This document shows, piece after piece, positions 47,345 through 55,352 of a stretch of 64,000 nt of DNA; position 1 is the first letter of the stretch; each line of letters begins with the position of its first letter. The stretch is from Rhodoligotrophos defluvii (GTDB taxonomy: Bacteria > Pseudomonadota > Alphaproteobacteria > Rhizobiales > Im1): contig NZ_SZZM01000003.1 in the NCBI RefSeq assembly GCF_005281615.1, positions 538,207 through 602,206 on the forward strand, in the 5' to 3' direction. The notes below the pieces were generated by a model. That model saw nothing but the letters and a program-made list of their open reading frames with translations. It had not been told where the DNA came from and made no database searches. Both the position numbers and the translations under genes were made by a program.

Positions 47345-47691
47345 TCCAGTCCCTCGAGCAGATTGGCAATGGGATCACCGTCCTGATCCGGCTTGCGGAA
47401 GCGGTCGAACTCCGGAATAGCCCTTGTGATGTCCCGTGCGGGAATGATCTGTTCCGGCTTGAGGGGCGCCAGGGTGAGATGCTTGCGCGCCAGCTCCTCG
47501 ATGCGCTGCGGCCGGGTCAAACTCGCCCATTCGGCCCGGAGCAGCCTGATCGCCTCATACTCGCCGGTCATCTGCCGCTTGAGCGCGGCAATCTCGTCTT
47601 CGGCGACCCGCGCCTGATACTCGAGCTGATAGAGCCAGAACGCCACGCCCATGAGGCAGGCCACCAATATGCCGTTGATGATCCTCAGCAT
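47341..47691 (-). CDS. ftsL: Cell division protein FtsL
   Basis: A 116-residue bitopic membrane protein. It has a short N-terminus, a membrane span ([20 protein letters not shown]) and a periplasmic heptad-rich coiled coil ([34 protein letters not shown]), as in FtsL, which bridges FtsB/FtsQ and FtsI/FtsW. It overlaps rsmH by 7 bases and ftsI by 4. The family call rests on layout and position, because FtsL sequences are poorly conserved. Confidence 0.93.
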   Translation of the reverse strand: MLRIINGILVACLMGVAFWLYQLEYQARVAEDEIAALKRQMTGEYEAIRLLRAEWASLTRPQRIEELARKHLTLAPLKPEQIIPARDITRAIPEFDRFRKPDQDGDPIANLLEGLE

Positions 47692-48710
47692 GGCAATGGC
47701 TCCAGCGCGACGGCCGGCACGCCCATCTCCGCGAGGTCCACGGGCAAGGCGGGCGCCTGCGTGCGCCGGCCGGCCCGCAGCTTGGCGGAGCGGGCACGCG
47801 GATTCGCGGCAATCTCCGCCTCGCCAGCCGTGGTTGCGCCACGGCCGATGGCAGCGAAGCTCGGCTCGGCCCGCCCGGTTTCCGGCAGATGGCGCGATGC
47901 ACGTGGGGTCTGCCCCGTCCGCGTCGCAAAGAAGCGCTTCACGATACGGTCTTCCAGCGAATGGAACGACACGACCGCCAGGCGGCCGCCGGGCTTGAGC
48001 AGCCGTTCGGCGGCGCCAAGCCCGCGCGCCAGCTCGCCGAGCTCGTCATTCACGAGAATGCGCAAGGCCTGGAAGGTGCGGGTTGCCGGATGGATCCGGT
48101 CTTGCGGGCGCCGGCCGCCCACGGCTCCCTCCACGATGTCCGCCAGCTGCAGCGTCCGCACGATCGGCGCCTCGGCACGCGCTTTGACGATGGCGCGGGC
48201 GATCGCACGCGATTTCCGCTCCTCACCCAGATAAAAAACGATGTCGGCCAGCTGCCGCTCGGAACATGCCGCGACCACGTCCGCGGCGGACGGGCCATCG
48301 CGCCCCATGCGCATGTCCAGCGGCCCGTCGGCCAGGAAGGAAAAGCCGCGCTCCGGCCGGTCAAGCTGCATGGATGACACCCCAACGTCGAGCGCGACAC
48401 CGTCCATCTGGTCTGCCCCGGCGCTTTTCGCCAGCGCCTCCATCTCGCTGAACCGGCCAGGGACCAGCTTGAGCCTGTCCGGATACTGCGTAACGAGAGC
48501 CTCGCCTTCGCGGATCGCGTGTATGTCCCGATCTATGGCGAGCACCCGGGTGTCCGGCGCCGCATTCAGAATGGCGCGGCTGTACCCCCCCGCGCCGAAG
48601 GTGCCATCGAGGAAGATCTCCCCGGGCCCAGGGGCCAGGACAGCCAGCACCTCGGCCAGCAACACCGGCACATGACCGCCTGATTTCCCCGCGTTCGTGA
48701 AGGCAGACAT
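47685..48710 (-). CDS. rsmH: 16S rRNA m4C1402 methyltransferase
   Basis: A 341-residue SAM-dependent methyltransferase (formerly MraW) that N4-methylates C1402 of 16S rRNA. Signatures: [15 protein letters not shown], the SAM loop [46 protein letters not shown] and near the end [18 protein letters not shown]. It is the first gene of the dcw operon here. The usual first gene, mraZ, is not upstream. ATG 48710 gives the conserved N-terminus; a longer frame to 48770 is not conserved. Confidence 0.96.
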   Translation of the reverse strand: MSAFTNAGKSGGHVPVLLAEVLAVLAPGPGEIFLDGTFGAGGYSRAILNAAPDTRVLAIDRDIHAIREGEALVTQYPDRLKLVPGRFSEMEALAKSAGADQMDGVALDVGVSSMQLDRPERGFSFLADGPLDMRMGRDGPSAADVVAACSERQLADIVFYLGEERKSRAIARAIVKARAEAPIVRTLQLADIVEGAVGGRRPQDRIHPATRTFQALRILVNDELGELARGLGAAERLLKPGGRLAVVSFHSLEDRIVKRFFATRTGQTPRASRHLPETGRAEPSFAAIGRGATTAGEAEIAANPRARSAKLRAGRRTQAPALPVDLAEMGVPAVALEPLPC

Positions 48711-48770
48711 GAAAGAACTCGACGACAGACCTCGGACCGCGACCCGGCTCAGGCAGATCCCAATCAGCAA

Positions 48771-48785
48771 TTAACCGGCGGTTAG
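48771..48785. promoter_or_regulatory. Near-match to a CtrA site upstream of rsmH
   Basis: TTAA-CCGGCGG-TTAG is one base off TTAA-N7-TTAA and is itself almost palindromic. It lies 60 bases before the rsmH start, where the dcw promoter should be. One mismatch leaves the call open. Confidence 0.3.
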
Positions 48786-48908
48786 CACTCTGCGCCGAAC
48801 AGGCTTAACAATCGGTTGCGACGGCGAGCTTGCGCGGGTTTCTGTTGCGGACGAGCCAGCCGGTGGGGCGACCGGATTCCCTGCCCCGCCAGCCGTCGCC
48901 GACCCGCC

Positions 48909-49400
48909 TTACTCGTCCACGTCCTTGCAGGTGCCGAAGCCGTTCAGCACCGTATGGTCGGAAGCGGCCGAAAAGGTCATCGTGTCGTCCTGCCGGTCGG
49001 CCAGGAGCATCCAGGTGACCGCGCCATCGGTTCCCTGCGCTGCAAGATCGTGGTCGGTCTGGCTGTAGAGCTGGATCGGCGTGATATGCGGCAGCCCGTC
49101 CTTGTTGACGCCGGCGAGAATGCGGCGCTCCGGATCCGCCAGCATCTTGGCCGGCAGGGGGATCTCGCCGAAGCTCTGCGAGTCCTGGCAGCCGTCCTTG
49201 CTGCAGACCGTCACCTTGTCGACGGTGCAGTGGAGCGCTTTCAGCGCGTCCATCATCTCCTGCGGCGGCTCTTGGCCGGTCGCCGCCGCCGGTTGGGTCG
49301 GCTGCGGTGCACTTGGCGTGGCGGTGGTTGTCGTCTGGGCGAGAGCCGGTGCGAGAAAAGCTGCCGAAAGCAGCCCGGCCGCCAAAATCACTCTGATCAT
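48909..49400 (-). CDS. Secreted protein of unknown function with four cysteines
   Basis: A 163-residue protein with a signal peptide (MIRVILAAGLLSAAFLAPALA, cleavage near residue 21), a Thr/Ala/Pro/Gln-rich linker, and a compact domain from about residue 45. That domain has four cysteines (HCTVDKVTVCSKDGCQ and GFGTCKD), which could form two disulfides in the periplasm, and a beta-rich middle (ITPIQLYSQTDHDLAAQG). I do not recognise the family. GGGGGATATG precedes the ATG. It sits upstream of rsmH in the same direction, but a 198-base gap argues against one operon. Confidence 0.75.
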   Translation of the reverse strand: MIRVILAAGLLSAAFLAPALAQTTTTATPSAPQPTQPAAATGQEPPQEMMDALKALHCTVDKVTVCSKDGCQDSQSFGEIPLPAKMLADPERRILAGVNKDGLPHITPIQLYSQTDHDLAAQGTDGAVTWMLLADRQDDTMTFSAASDHTVLNGFGTCKDVDE

Positions 49401-49495
49401 GGATCATATCCCCCTGAAACCATCTCGAGCCACATTGCCCGCACATGGTCTATGGATGAAACTCAGAACCCGGACGCACCCGGGGCAAAGCACTG

Positions 49496-49768
49496 CTAGC
49501 GCGGATAGTAGTAGGGCGGCGGTGGCGCATAGACCGGCCCGCAAGGCGGATAGGGATAATAGCCGCAAGCGGGCCCGTAATAGACCTTCGGACGCTTGTA
49601 GTAATAAGGCCTCGAGGCCGAAGCCACGGCGCCGCCGATCACCGCGCCGGCCACCAGGCCGCCCACGAACGCGCCGGCCTTGTGAGCTTGCGCCGGCGCT
49701 GGCGCCAGGCTGCTCGCTATGATGGCCATCCCCAGGACGGCTGCCACTGTCGATTTTGGTAATCTCAT
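49496..49768 (-). CDS. Small secreted Tyr/Pro-rich protein
   Basis: A 90-residue exported protein. The signal peptide (STVAAVLGMAIIASSLAPAP, cleaved near AQA at residue 28) is followed by a Gly/Ala segment (GAFVGGLVAGAVIGGAVAS) and a C-terminus dominated by Tyr and Pro (RPYYYKRPKVYYGP, PPPPYYY). Such glycine-zipper plus YYP-tail proteins are common in Rhizobiales with unknown function. GGAGGG precedes ATG at good spacing, so the start is reliable. Confidence 0.78.
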   Translation of the reverse strand: MRLPKSTVAAVLGMAIIASSLAPAPAQAHKAGAFVGGLVAGAVIGGAVASASRPYYYKRPKVYYGPACGYYPYPPCGPVYAPPPPYYYPR

Positions 49769-50026
49769 CCGTTCCCTCCAAGCTCAAGTCACACGACCAG
49801 CAAAACCTGCCACAGAAAATGAGTCGATTGTGTAAATAGCAGTACAGGAACCTGGCATGATCTGCGATTGAGCCTCGCGGACGGGGTAAATTATTCCCTC
49901 CCAATCCCAGGATCGCCACCGCACGCCCTATTCAACCGCGAGGGTTGCGGGAATCCGGGGAAGGTCTTAAATCATCGGGAATTGCAAGCCCCGCCGCCTC
50001 CAGCGGCGTTGAGGAAAGGCCGAGGG
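49769..50026. other. Leader of metA with hairpins; no riboswitch that I can support
   Basis: CGCCGC/GCGGCG forms a hairpin (CTCCA loop) just before the ribosome site GAGGAAAGG. Further up, GGTCTT and AAGCC could pair around ATTGC. This recalls SAM-II in outline, but its conserved core bases are not present. Confidence 0.3.
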
Positions 50027-50986
50027 ATGCCGATCAAGATCCCCAATGATTTGCCCGCCCGCACGACCCTCGAGAACGAGGGCGTCATGGTGATGACCGA
50101 GGACGACGCCATCCGCCAGGATGTGCGTCCGCTGCGCATCGCGCTCTTGAACCTCATGCCCAACAAGGAGCGGACCGAGACGCAGTTTGCCCGGCTCGTG
50201 GGCGCCACGCCCCTGCAGGTCGAGCTGTCGCTGATGTCGCTTTCGAGCCACACGCCCAAGAACACGCCGACCGAGCACATGCTCACCTTCTACCGCCCGT
50301 GGGAGGCGCTCCGGGAAGAGAAGTTCGACGGCTTCATCATCACCGGCGCGCCGGTCGAGCTGCTTGATTTCGAGAGCGTCACCTATTGGCGCGAGCTCAC
50401 CCGCATCTTCGAGTGGACGCAGACCAATGTGCACTCGATGTTCGCGATCTGCTGGGGTGCGCAGGCAGCCCTGTGGCATTTCCACCGCGTGCCCAAATAC
50501 GAGCTCAAGGAGAAGGCATTCGGGGTATTCCGGCACAAGAACCTGAAGCCGTCCTCGCCCTATCTGCGCGGCTTCTCTGACGACTTCGCCGTGCCGGTCT
50601 CCCGCTGGACCGAGAACCGCCGCGAGGACCTGCCCAAAAATGCCGGTATCGAGGTGCTGATGGAGTCGGACGAGACGGGTCTCTGCCTGGTGCACGACGG
50701 GCCGCGCCGCGCGCTCTATATGTTCAACCACCTGGAATATGATAGCCGCAGCCTGGGCGATGAGTATTGGCGCGACCGCAACGCCGGCAAGCCGATCAAC
50801 CTGCCGCGCAACTACTATCCCGGCGACGACCCGACCGCGGTGCCGGAAAACCGCTGGCGCAGCCACGCGCATCTGCTGTTCGGCAACTGGATCAACGAGG
50901 TCTACCAGACCACGCCCTTCAACGTCGAAGAAATCGGCCGGACAAACAGCGCCCCAGCTGGCGAACCCGTGCGGCGCGCCTCCTGA
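50027..50986 (+). CDS. metA: Homoserine O-acyltransferase (MetA family, probably acetyl-specific)
   Basis: A 319-residue enzyme for the first step from homoserine towards methionine. The class-I glutamine-amidotransferase-like fold shows the nucleophile in [12 protein letters not shown] (Cys 142) and the later His/Glu in NHLEYDS. Residue 111 is Glu ([11 protein letters not shown]). In the MetA family, Glu at this place goes with acetyl-CoA and Gly with succinyl-CoA (E. coli has TGAPLG), so homoserine O-acetyltransferase activity is inferred despite the usual succinyl annotation. ATG 50027 follows a CGAGGG/GAGGAAAGG site; the longer frame from 49868 is not conserved. Confidence 0.93.
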   Translation: MPIKIPNDLPARTTLENEGVMVMTEDDAIRQDVRPLRIALLNLMPNKERTETQFARLVGATPLQVELSLMSLSSHTPKNTPTEHMLTFYRPWEALREEKFDGFIITGAPVELLDFESVTYWRELTRIFEWTQTNVHSMFAICWGAQAALWHFHRVPKYELKEKAFGVFRHKNLKPSSPYLRGFSDDFAVPVSRWTENRREDLPKNAGIEVLMESDETGLCLVHDGPRRALYMFNHLEYDSRSLGDEYWRDRNAGKPINLPRNYYPGDDPTAVPENRWRSHAHLLFGNWINEVYQTTPFNVEEIGRTNSAPAGEPVRRAS

Positions 50987-51018
50987 GGGCGCCCGCTCCT
51001 CCCACAGGAGCATGACTT

Positions 51019-51540
51019 ATGCTGCGCCTGATGCTCCTGCGCCACGCCAAATCCAGCTGGGCGGATGCCGACCTTTCCGACAGCGAGCGTCCGCTGAATG
51101 GTCGCGGCCGCAAGGCGGCCCCGGCCATGGGCCTTTACATGGCCGACAAGGATCTCGTTCCCGAACTGATCCTCTGCTCGCCCGCGGTGCGTGCAAGGAC
51201 GACCCTGGCCCTTGCAGCCCGGGCATTTCCCCGCGAGATCGAGACGCGCTTCATCGACGATCTCTATGACTTCGGGGACGGCGACGCGATAATCGATGTG
51301 GTCAAGGCGGTGATCGGCGCGCCCTCGCCTCTCCTGGTCGTCGGCCACAATCCCAGCTTGGCCGGCGCCGCCCTCAGCCTCGGGCGGCCCAACCTCAGCC
51401 CGGTCCGCAGCCGGGTGGCCGCGAAATATCCGACGGCCGCCCTCCTCGTGCTCGACTTCGCCATCGGCACCTGGGCCGCGCTCGCGCCCGGCACCGGCGA
51501 GATGGTGAGCTTCACGACCCCGCGGGATCTTGGGGTATAA
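51019..51540 (+). CDS. sixA: SixA-type phosphohistidine phosphatase
   Basis: A 173-residue member of the histidine phosphatase superfamily. The catalytic motif is LMLLRHAKSSW (His 9) near the N-terminus, ERPLNGRGRKAA follows, then the second basic/acidic segments SPAVRARTTLALAA and VVGHNPSLAGAAL (second catalytic His). SixA removes phosphate from the histidine of phosphotransfer proteins. It lies 32 bases after metA and 3 bases before ycjX on the same strand, so it may be in one transcript with these, but no common pathway is evident. Confidence 0.9.
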   Translation: MLRLMLLRHAKSSWADADLSDSERPLNGRGRKAAPAMGLYMADKDLVPELILCSPAVRARTTLALAARAFPREIETRFIDDLYDFGDGDAIIDVVKAVIGAPSPLLVVGHNPSLAGAALSLGRPNLSPVRSRVAAKYPTAALLVLDFAIGTWAALAPGTGEMVSFTTPRDLGV

Positions 51541-51543
51541 GCC

Positions 51544-53004
51544 GTGGCACGTTCCACCCTGGGCAAGCTGACCGACCGAGGCCTCATCGCGCTGAGCGAG
51601 CTCGCCGATTACGCGAGTGCCTTTGGCAACCCTTCCCTGCGGTTGGGGGTAACCGGCCTCTCCCGCTCGGGCAAGACGGTGTTCATCACCGCGCTCGTGC
51701 ACAATCTGCTGCATGGCGGCAGACTGCCTCTGTTCGATCCCCAAGCGGAACAGCGCATCATCCGCGCCTATCTGGAGCCGCAGCCCGACGATGCTGTGCC
51801 CCGCTTCGCCTATGAGGATCATGTAGAGGCTTTGATCGGCAAGGACCGCCACTGGCCGGAAAGCACCCGCCGCATGAGCCAGCTGCGGCTCACGGTCGAG
51901 TTCCTGCCGCGTGGTCAGCTTGCCCGCCGGCTCGGCCGCAACCGGCTGCACATCGATATCGTGGATTATCCCGGCGAATGGCTGCTCGACCTGCCCCTGC
52001 TCGATCTGAGCTACGAGGCTTGGTCGGCCGAGATGATCGCCGCAAGCCGCCGTCCCACCACCAGCGCCCACGCCGGCGAGTGGCATGCGCTGCTCACCGC
52101 GCGCGACCCGCAAAGCCCGGCCGATGAGCCCCTGGCCGTGAAGTCCGCCGACGCCTTCCGCCGCTTTCTCATCGCTTGTCGTGACGACCAGGTCGCCCTC
52201 TCCTTCCTGCCGCCCGGCCGGTTTCTCATGCCAGGCGATCTCGAGGGCTCGCCCCTGCTCACCTTCGCGCCTCTCGACGTGCCGTCGGAGGGAACCCCGC
52301 CCAAGGGCTCCTATTGGGCCATGATGGCGCGCCGCTATGACGCCTATGTGCGCCATGTCGTGCGGCCGTTCTTTCGCGAGCACTTCTCCCGTCTCGACCG
52401 GCAGATCGTGCTGATGGACGCGCTCGCCGCCCTCAATGCCGGGGCGGAGGCGGTGAGCGATCTCGGCCGGGCGCTCACCGATGTGCTCCTGGCGTTCCGT
52501 CACGGCCGCGCCAACCCGCTCGCCAGCATGTTCGGCCGCCGCATCGACCGCATCATGATCGCGGCCACCAAGGCGGACTATCTCCACCATACCAGCCACG
52601 ATCGGCTGGAGGCGATCGCCAGCCGGCTGGTGCAGAAGGCCACCGAGCACGCCGCGTTCGCCGGCGCCGATGTCGAGGTGACCGCGCTTGCCGCGATACG
52701 CGCTACCCGCGAGGCGGAGATCCTGGAGGACGGCGAGCGGCTGCCCTGCATCGTCGGCGTGCCCCAGGCCGGCGAGCGGCTGGGCAACGAGTATTTCGAC
52801 GGCGAGCGCGAGGCGGCGATCTTTCCCGGCGACCTGCCGGACAATCCCGATGACGCCTTGGCCGGTGCCGTCGAGGGCCAGGTCCGCTTCATCCGCTTTC
52901 GGCCGCCAATGATCGACGCGAGTCGTTGGGACCTCGGGCCCAGCTTTCCGCATATCCGGCTCGACCGCACGCTCAACTTCCTGCTGTCGGACTTCCTGGC
53001 ATGA
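51544..53004 (+). CDS. ycjX: YcjX-family P-loop NTPase
   Basis: A 486-residue protein of the DUF463/YcjX family, predicted cytoplasmic P-loop NTPase. The P-loop is LGVTGLSRSGKTVFITALVH (Lys about 41), a family-specific LFDPQAEQRI and HIDIVDYPGEWLLDLPLLDL (Walker B/switch region) follow, and MIAATKADYLHHTSHDRLEA resembles the base-recognition step. In E. coli, ycjX and ycjF are together in a stress-linked operon; the same pairing exists here with an ATGA overlap. The function is not defined. Confidence 0.92.
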   Translation: MARSTLGKLTDRGLIALSELADYASAFGNPSLRLGVTGLSRSGKTVFITALVHNLLHGGRLPLFDPQAEQRIIRAYLEPQPDDAVPRFAYEDHVEALIGKDRHWPESTRRMSQLRLTVEFLPRGQLARRLGRNRLHIDIVDYPGEWLLDLPLLDLSYEAWSAEMIAASRRPTTSAHAGEWHALLTARDPQSPADEPLAVKSADAFRRFLIACRDDQVALSFLPPGRFLMPGDLEGSPLLTFAPLDVPSEGTPPKGSYWAMMARRYDAYVRHVVRPFFREHFSRLDRQIVLMDALAALNAGAEAVSDLGRALTDVLLAFRHGRANPLASMFGRRIDRIMIAATKADYLHHTSHDRLEAIASRLVQKATEHAAFAGADVEVTALAAIRATREAEILEDGERLPCIVGVPQAGERLGNEYFDGEREAAIFPGDLPDNPDDALAGAVEGQVRFIRFRPPMIDASRWDLGPSFPHIRLDRTLNFLLSDFLA

Positions 53005-54089
53005 GCCGAGACGATACAGCGCCGCCGCGGCCGGTGCGGCAGCCCAGGGTGTTCACAGCACCGCCGCCGCCACCCCCGCCGCCTCCGCCTTCCGAACAGC
53101 CGGAGGTGCTGCGGCACCTCGCGGGACGGCGCAAAGGCATCCGTTGGGGCGCGCTGTTCCTGTCGTCCGTCGGCGGCCTGATCACCATGGCCATCGGCTA
53201 TTCCGCCTACCGGTTTGTCGAAGACCTGTTCGCCCGCCAGGATTGGCTCGGCTGGCTGGCTTTTTCTCTCGCCGTGCTGGCGGGGGTCGCCGCGATCAGC
53301 ATCATACTGCGCGAGATCTGGGGCCTTTCCCGCCTGGCCAAGATGGGCGAGATCCGCACCATTGCCGAGCGCGCCATCCGCCAGGACAGTGCGAGCGATG
53401 CCGCGAGCACCGTCGGCAGCCTGCGGAGCCTCTATTCCGGTCGGCGCGACATGGCCCAGGCCCTCACGAGCTTTGCTGAATATGACCGCGAGATCATGGA
53501 CCCGCGCGACCGGGTGAAGCTCGCCGAACGCATGCTGATGTCCGAGCTCGACCGCGATGCGGCCGGCCTCATCGCCCGCTCGGCCCGGCGCATCTCGATC
53601 CTCACCGCGGTCACGCCCGCAGCCGTGCTCGACGTGCTGTTCGTGGGCGCCCAGAACCTGGTCATGCTGCGCGGGCTCGCCACCCTCTACGGCGCCCGGC
53701 CCCACCTCCTCGGCACCATCAAGCTCACCCGCATGGTGGTGACCCATTTGGCCGTCACGGGATCGATCGCCTTCTCCGACACGGTGCTGCAGCACATCAT
53801 TGGCCGCGGCATTGCGGGGCGTATCTCGGCGAGGCTGGGTGAAGGCGCGGTCAACGGCATCATGACGGCCCGCATCGGCCTTGCCGCCATGGACGTGGTG
53901 CGGCCGCTCCCGTTCGAGACCCTGCGCCGGCCCAGCCTGTCCAGCATTGCCGGCCGCATCGGCGATGTCGCCGGCACCCCCGACGAGGACGGGCCGGAAC
54001 AGTCCCAGGATGCGACGCCCCACGGCACCCAGCCCCAAGGCCCGGCCGCCGGCGCCCTTGTCGAGCGCGATGCTTCCAGGATACCTTGA
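53001..54089 (+). CDS. ycjF: YcjF-family membrane protein (DUF697, TIGR01620 type)
   Basis: A 362-residue inner-membrane protein. The N-terminus is Pro-rich (PPPPPPPPPPSEQPEVLRHL region, about 20-45), followed by two membrane spans (ALFLSSVGGLITMAIGYSAY and WLAFSLAVLAGVAAISII, about 55-110) and a large DUF697 domain with SARRISILTAVTPAAVLDV and LVMLRGLATLYGARPHLLGT. The start ATG overlaps the ycjX stop (ATGA), so the two proteins are made together. Its C-terminal tail is acidic and probably disordered. Function unknown. Confidence 0.88.
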   Translation: MSRDDTAPPRPVRQPRVFTAPPPPPPPPPPSEQPEVLRHLAGRRKGIRWGALFLSSVGGLITMAIGYSAYRFVEDLFARQDWLGWLAFSLAVLAGVAAISIILREIWGLSRLAKMGEIRTIAERAIRQDSASDAASTVGSLRSLYSGRRDMAQALTSFAEYDREIMDPRDRVKLAERMLMSELDRDAAGLIARSARRISILTAVTPAAVLDVLFVGAQNLVMLRGLATLYGARPHLLGTIKLTRMVVTHLAVTGSIAFSDTVLQHIIGRGIAGRISARLGEGAVNGIMTARIGLAAMDVVRPLPFETLRRPSLSSIAGRIGDVAGTPDEDGPEQSQDATPHGTQPQGPAAGALVERDASRIP

Positions 54090-54094
54090 CCTCC

Positions 54095-55270
54095 ATGTTC
54101 GTGAATTTCTTCACCAGCCTCAAGGCCGCCGGCGTGCCGGTCTCGCTTCGCGAATATCTGACGCTGATGGAAGCGTTGGATGCGGGCTGCACTGAATATC
54201 GCGTGGAGGATTTCTACTATCTCTCCCGCAGCACCCTGGTGAAGGACGAGCGCAACTTCGACCGCTTCGACAAGGTGTTTGGCCATGTCTTCAAGGGCAT
54301 CGACTTCATCCCCGAGGATGCGATCGCCCATATTCCCGAGGAATGGCTGACCAAGCTCAACGAGAAATACCTCACCGACGAGGAGAAGGCGCTGATCGAA
54401 AGCCTCGGCGGCTGGGACAAGATCATGGAGGAGCTGAAGAAGCGGCTCGAGGAGCAGAAGGGCCGGCACCAGGGCGGCAGCAAATGGATCGGCACCGCCG
54501 GCACCTCTCCCTTCGGCGCCTATGGCTACAACCCGGAAGGGGTGCGCATCGGGCAGGATGGAAACCGCAATAACCGCGCCATCAAGGTATGGGACAAGCG
54601 CGAGTTCCGCGACCTCGACGACACGGTCGAGCTCGGCACCCGCAACATCAAGATCGCCCTGAGGCGCCTGCGCAAATTCGCCCGCACCGGGGCGGCGGAG
54701 GAGCTCAATCTCGACGGCACCATCCACGCGACGGCCCGCAAGGGCTATCTCGACCTGAATTTCGTGCCCGAGCGCCACAATGCGGTGAAGGTGCTGATCT
54801 TCTTCGACGTGGGCGGTTCCATGGACCCCCATGTCGCGCTCTGCGAGGAGCTGTTCTCGGCAGTGCGCACCGAGTTCAAGCATCTCGAATATTTCTACTT
54901 CCACAATTGCCTCTACGAGACCGTGTGGAAGGATAATCGCCGCCGCCATGTGGAGCGCATCGCCACCTGGGACGTGCTCAACACCTATCCCGCCGACTAC
55001 AAGGTGATCTTCGTCGGCGATGCCTCCATGAGCCCCTATGAGGTCACCCATCCCGGCGGCTCGGTCGAGCACATGAACCCGGAAGCCGGCGCGGTGTGGC
55101 TGCAGCGGGTGCTCGACATCTACCCCAAGGCGGTCTGGCTCAATCCGACGAACGAGAACTACTGGGGCTATACGCCATCCATCAGCCTCATCCAGCGCCT
55201 GTTCGGCGAGCGTATGTACCCGCTGACCTTGGAAGGGCTGGACGAAGCCATGCGCGAGCTCTCGCGCTGA
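54095..55270 (+). CDS. CoxE-like von Willebrand factor A domain protein
   Basis: A 391-residue protein. It opens MFVNFFTSLKAAGVPVSLRE, the standard CoxE-family start, and has a charged helical part with EELKKRLEEQKGRHQGGSKW, then the VWA domain from about residue 235, where the MIDAS-like motif is FFDVGGSMDPH (D-x-G-G-S rather than D-x-S-x-S). Such proteins usually work with a MoxR AAA+ ATPase in cofactor or metal insertion, but no moxR gene is adjacent. ATG 54095 is preferred over a TTG at 54086 that overlaps ycjF. The exact role is unknown. Confidence 0.88.
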   Translation: MFVNFFTSLKAAGVPVSLREYLTLMEALDAGCTEYRVEDFYYLSRSTLVKDERNFDRFDKVFGHVFKGIDFIPEDAIAHIPEEWLTKLNEKYLTDEEKALIESLGGWDKIMEELKKRLEEQKGRHQGGSKWIGTAGTSPFGAYGYNPEGVRIGQDGNRNNRAIKVWDKREFRDLDDTVELGTRNIKIALRRLRKFARTGAAEELNLDGTIHATARKGYLDLNFVPERHNAVKVLIFFDVGGSMDPHVALCEELFSAVRTEFKHLEYFYFHNCLYETVWKDNRRRHVERIATWDVLNTYPADYKVIFVGDASMSPYEVTHPGGSVEHMNPEAGAVWLQRVLDIYPKAVWLNPTNENYWGYTPSISLIQRLFGERMYPLTLEGLDEAMRELSR

Positions 55271-55352
55271 CGGAACGCCTCAGCCGCTCTCGCCCAGCGA
55301 CACGAGCCTCGCTAAACTGTCGTTCAAATCAGCCGATGGCGAGGGACAAAGA

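Noticed and set aside
49920-50026. SAM-II riboswitch upstream of metA
   Set aside because: A stem around ATTGCA and a loop of similar size recall SAM-II, but the conserved GATTT.AACC core and the GCTAAA element are not present.
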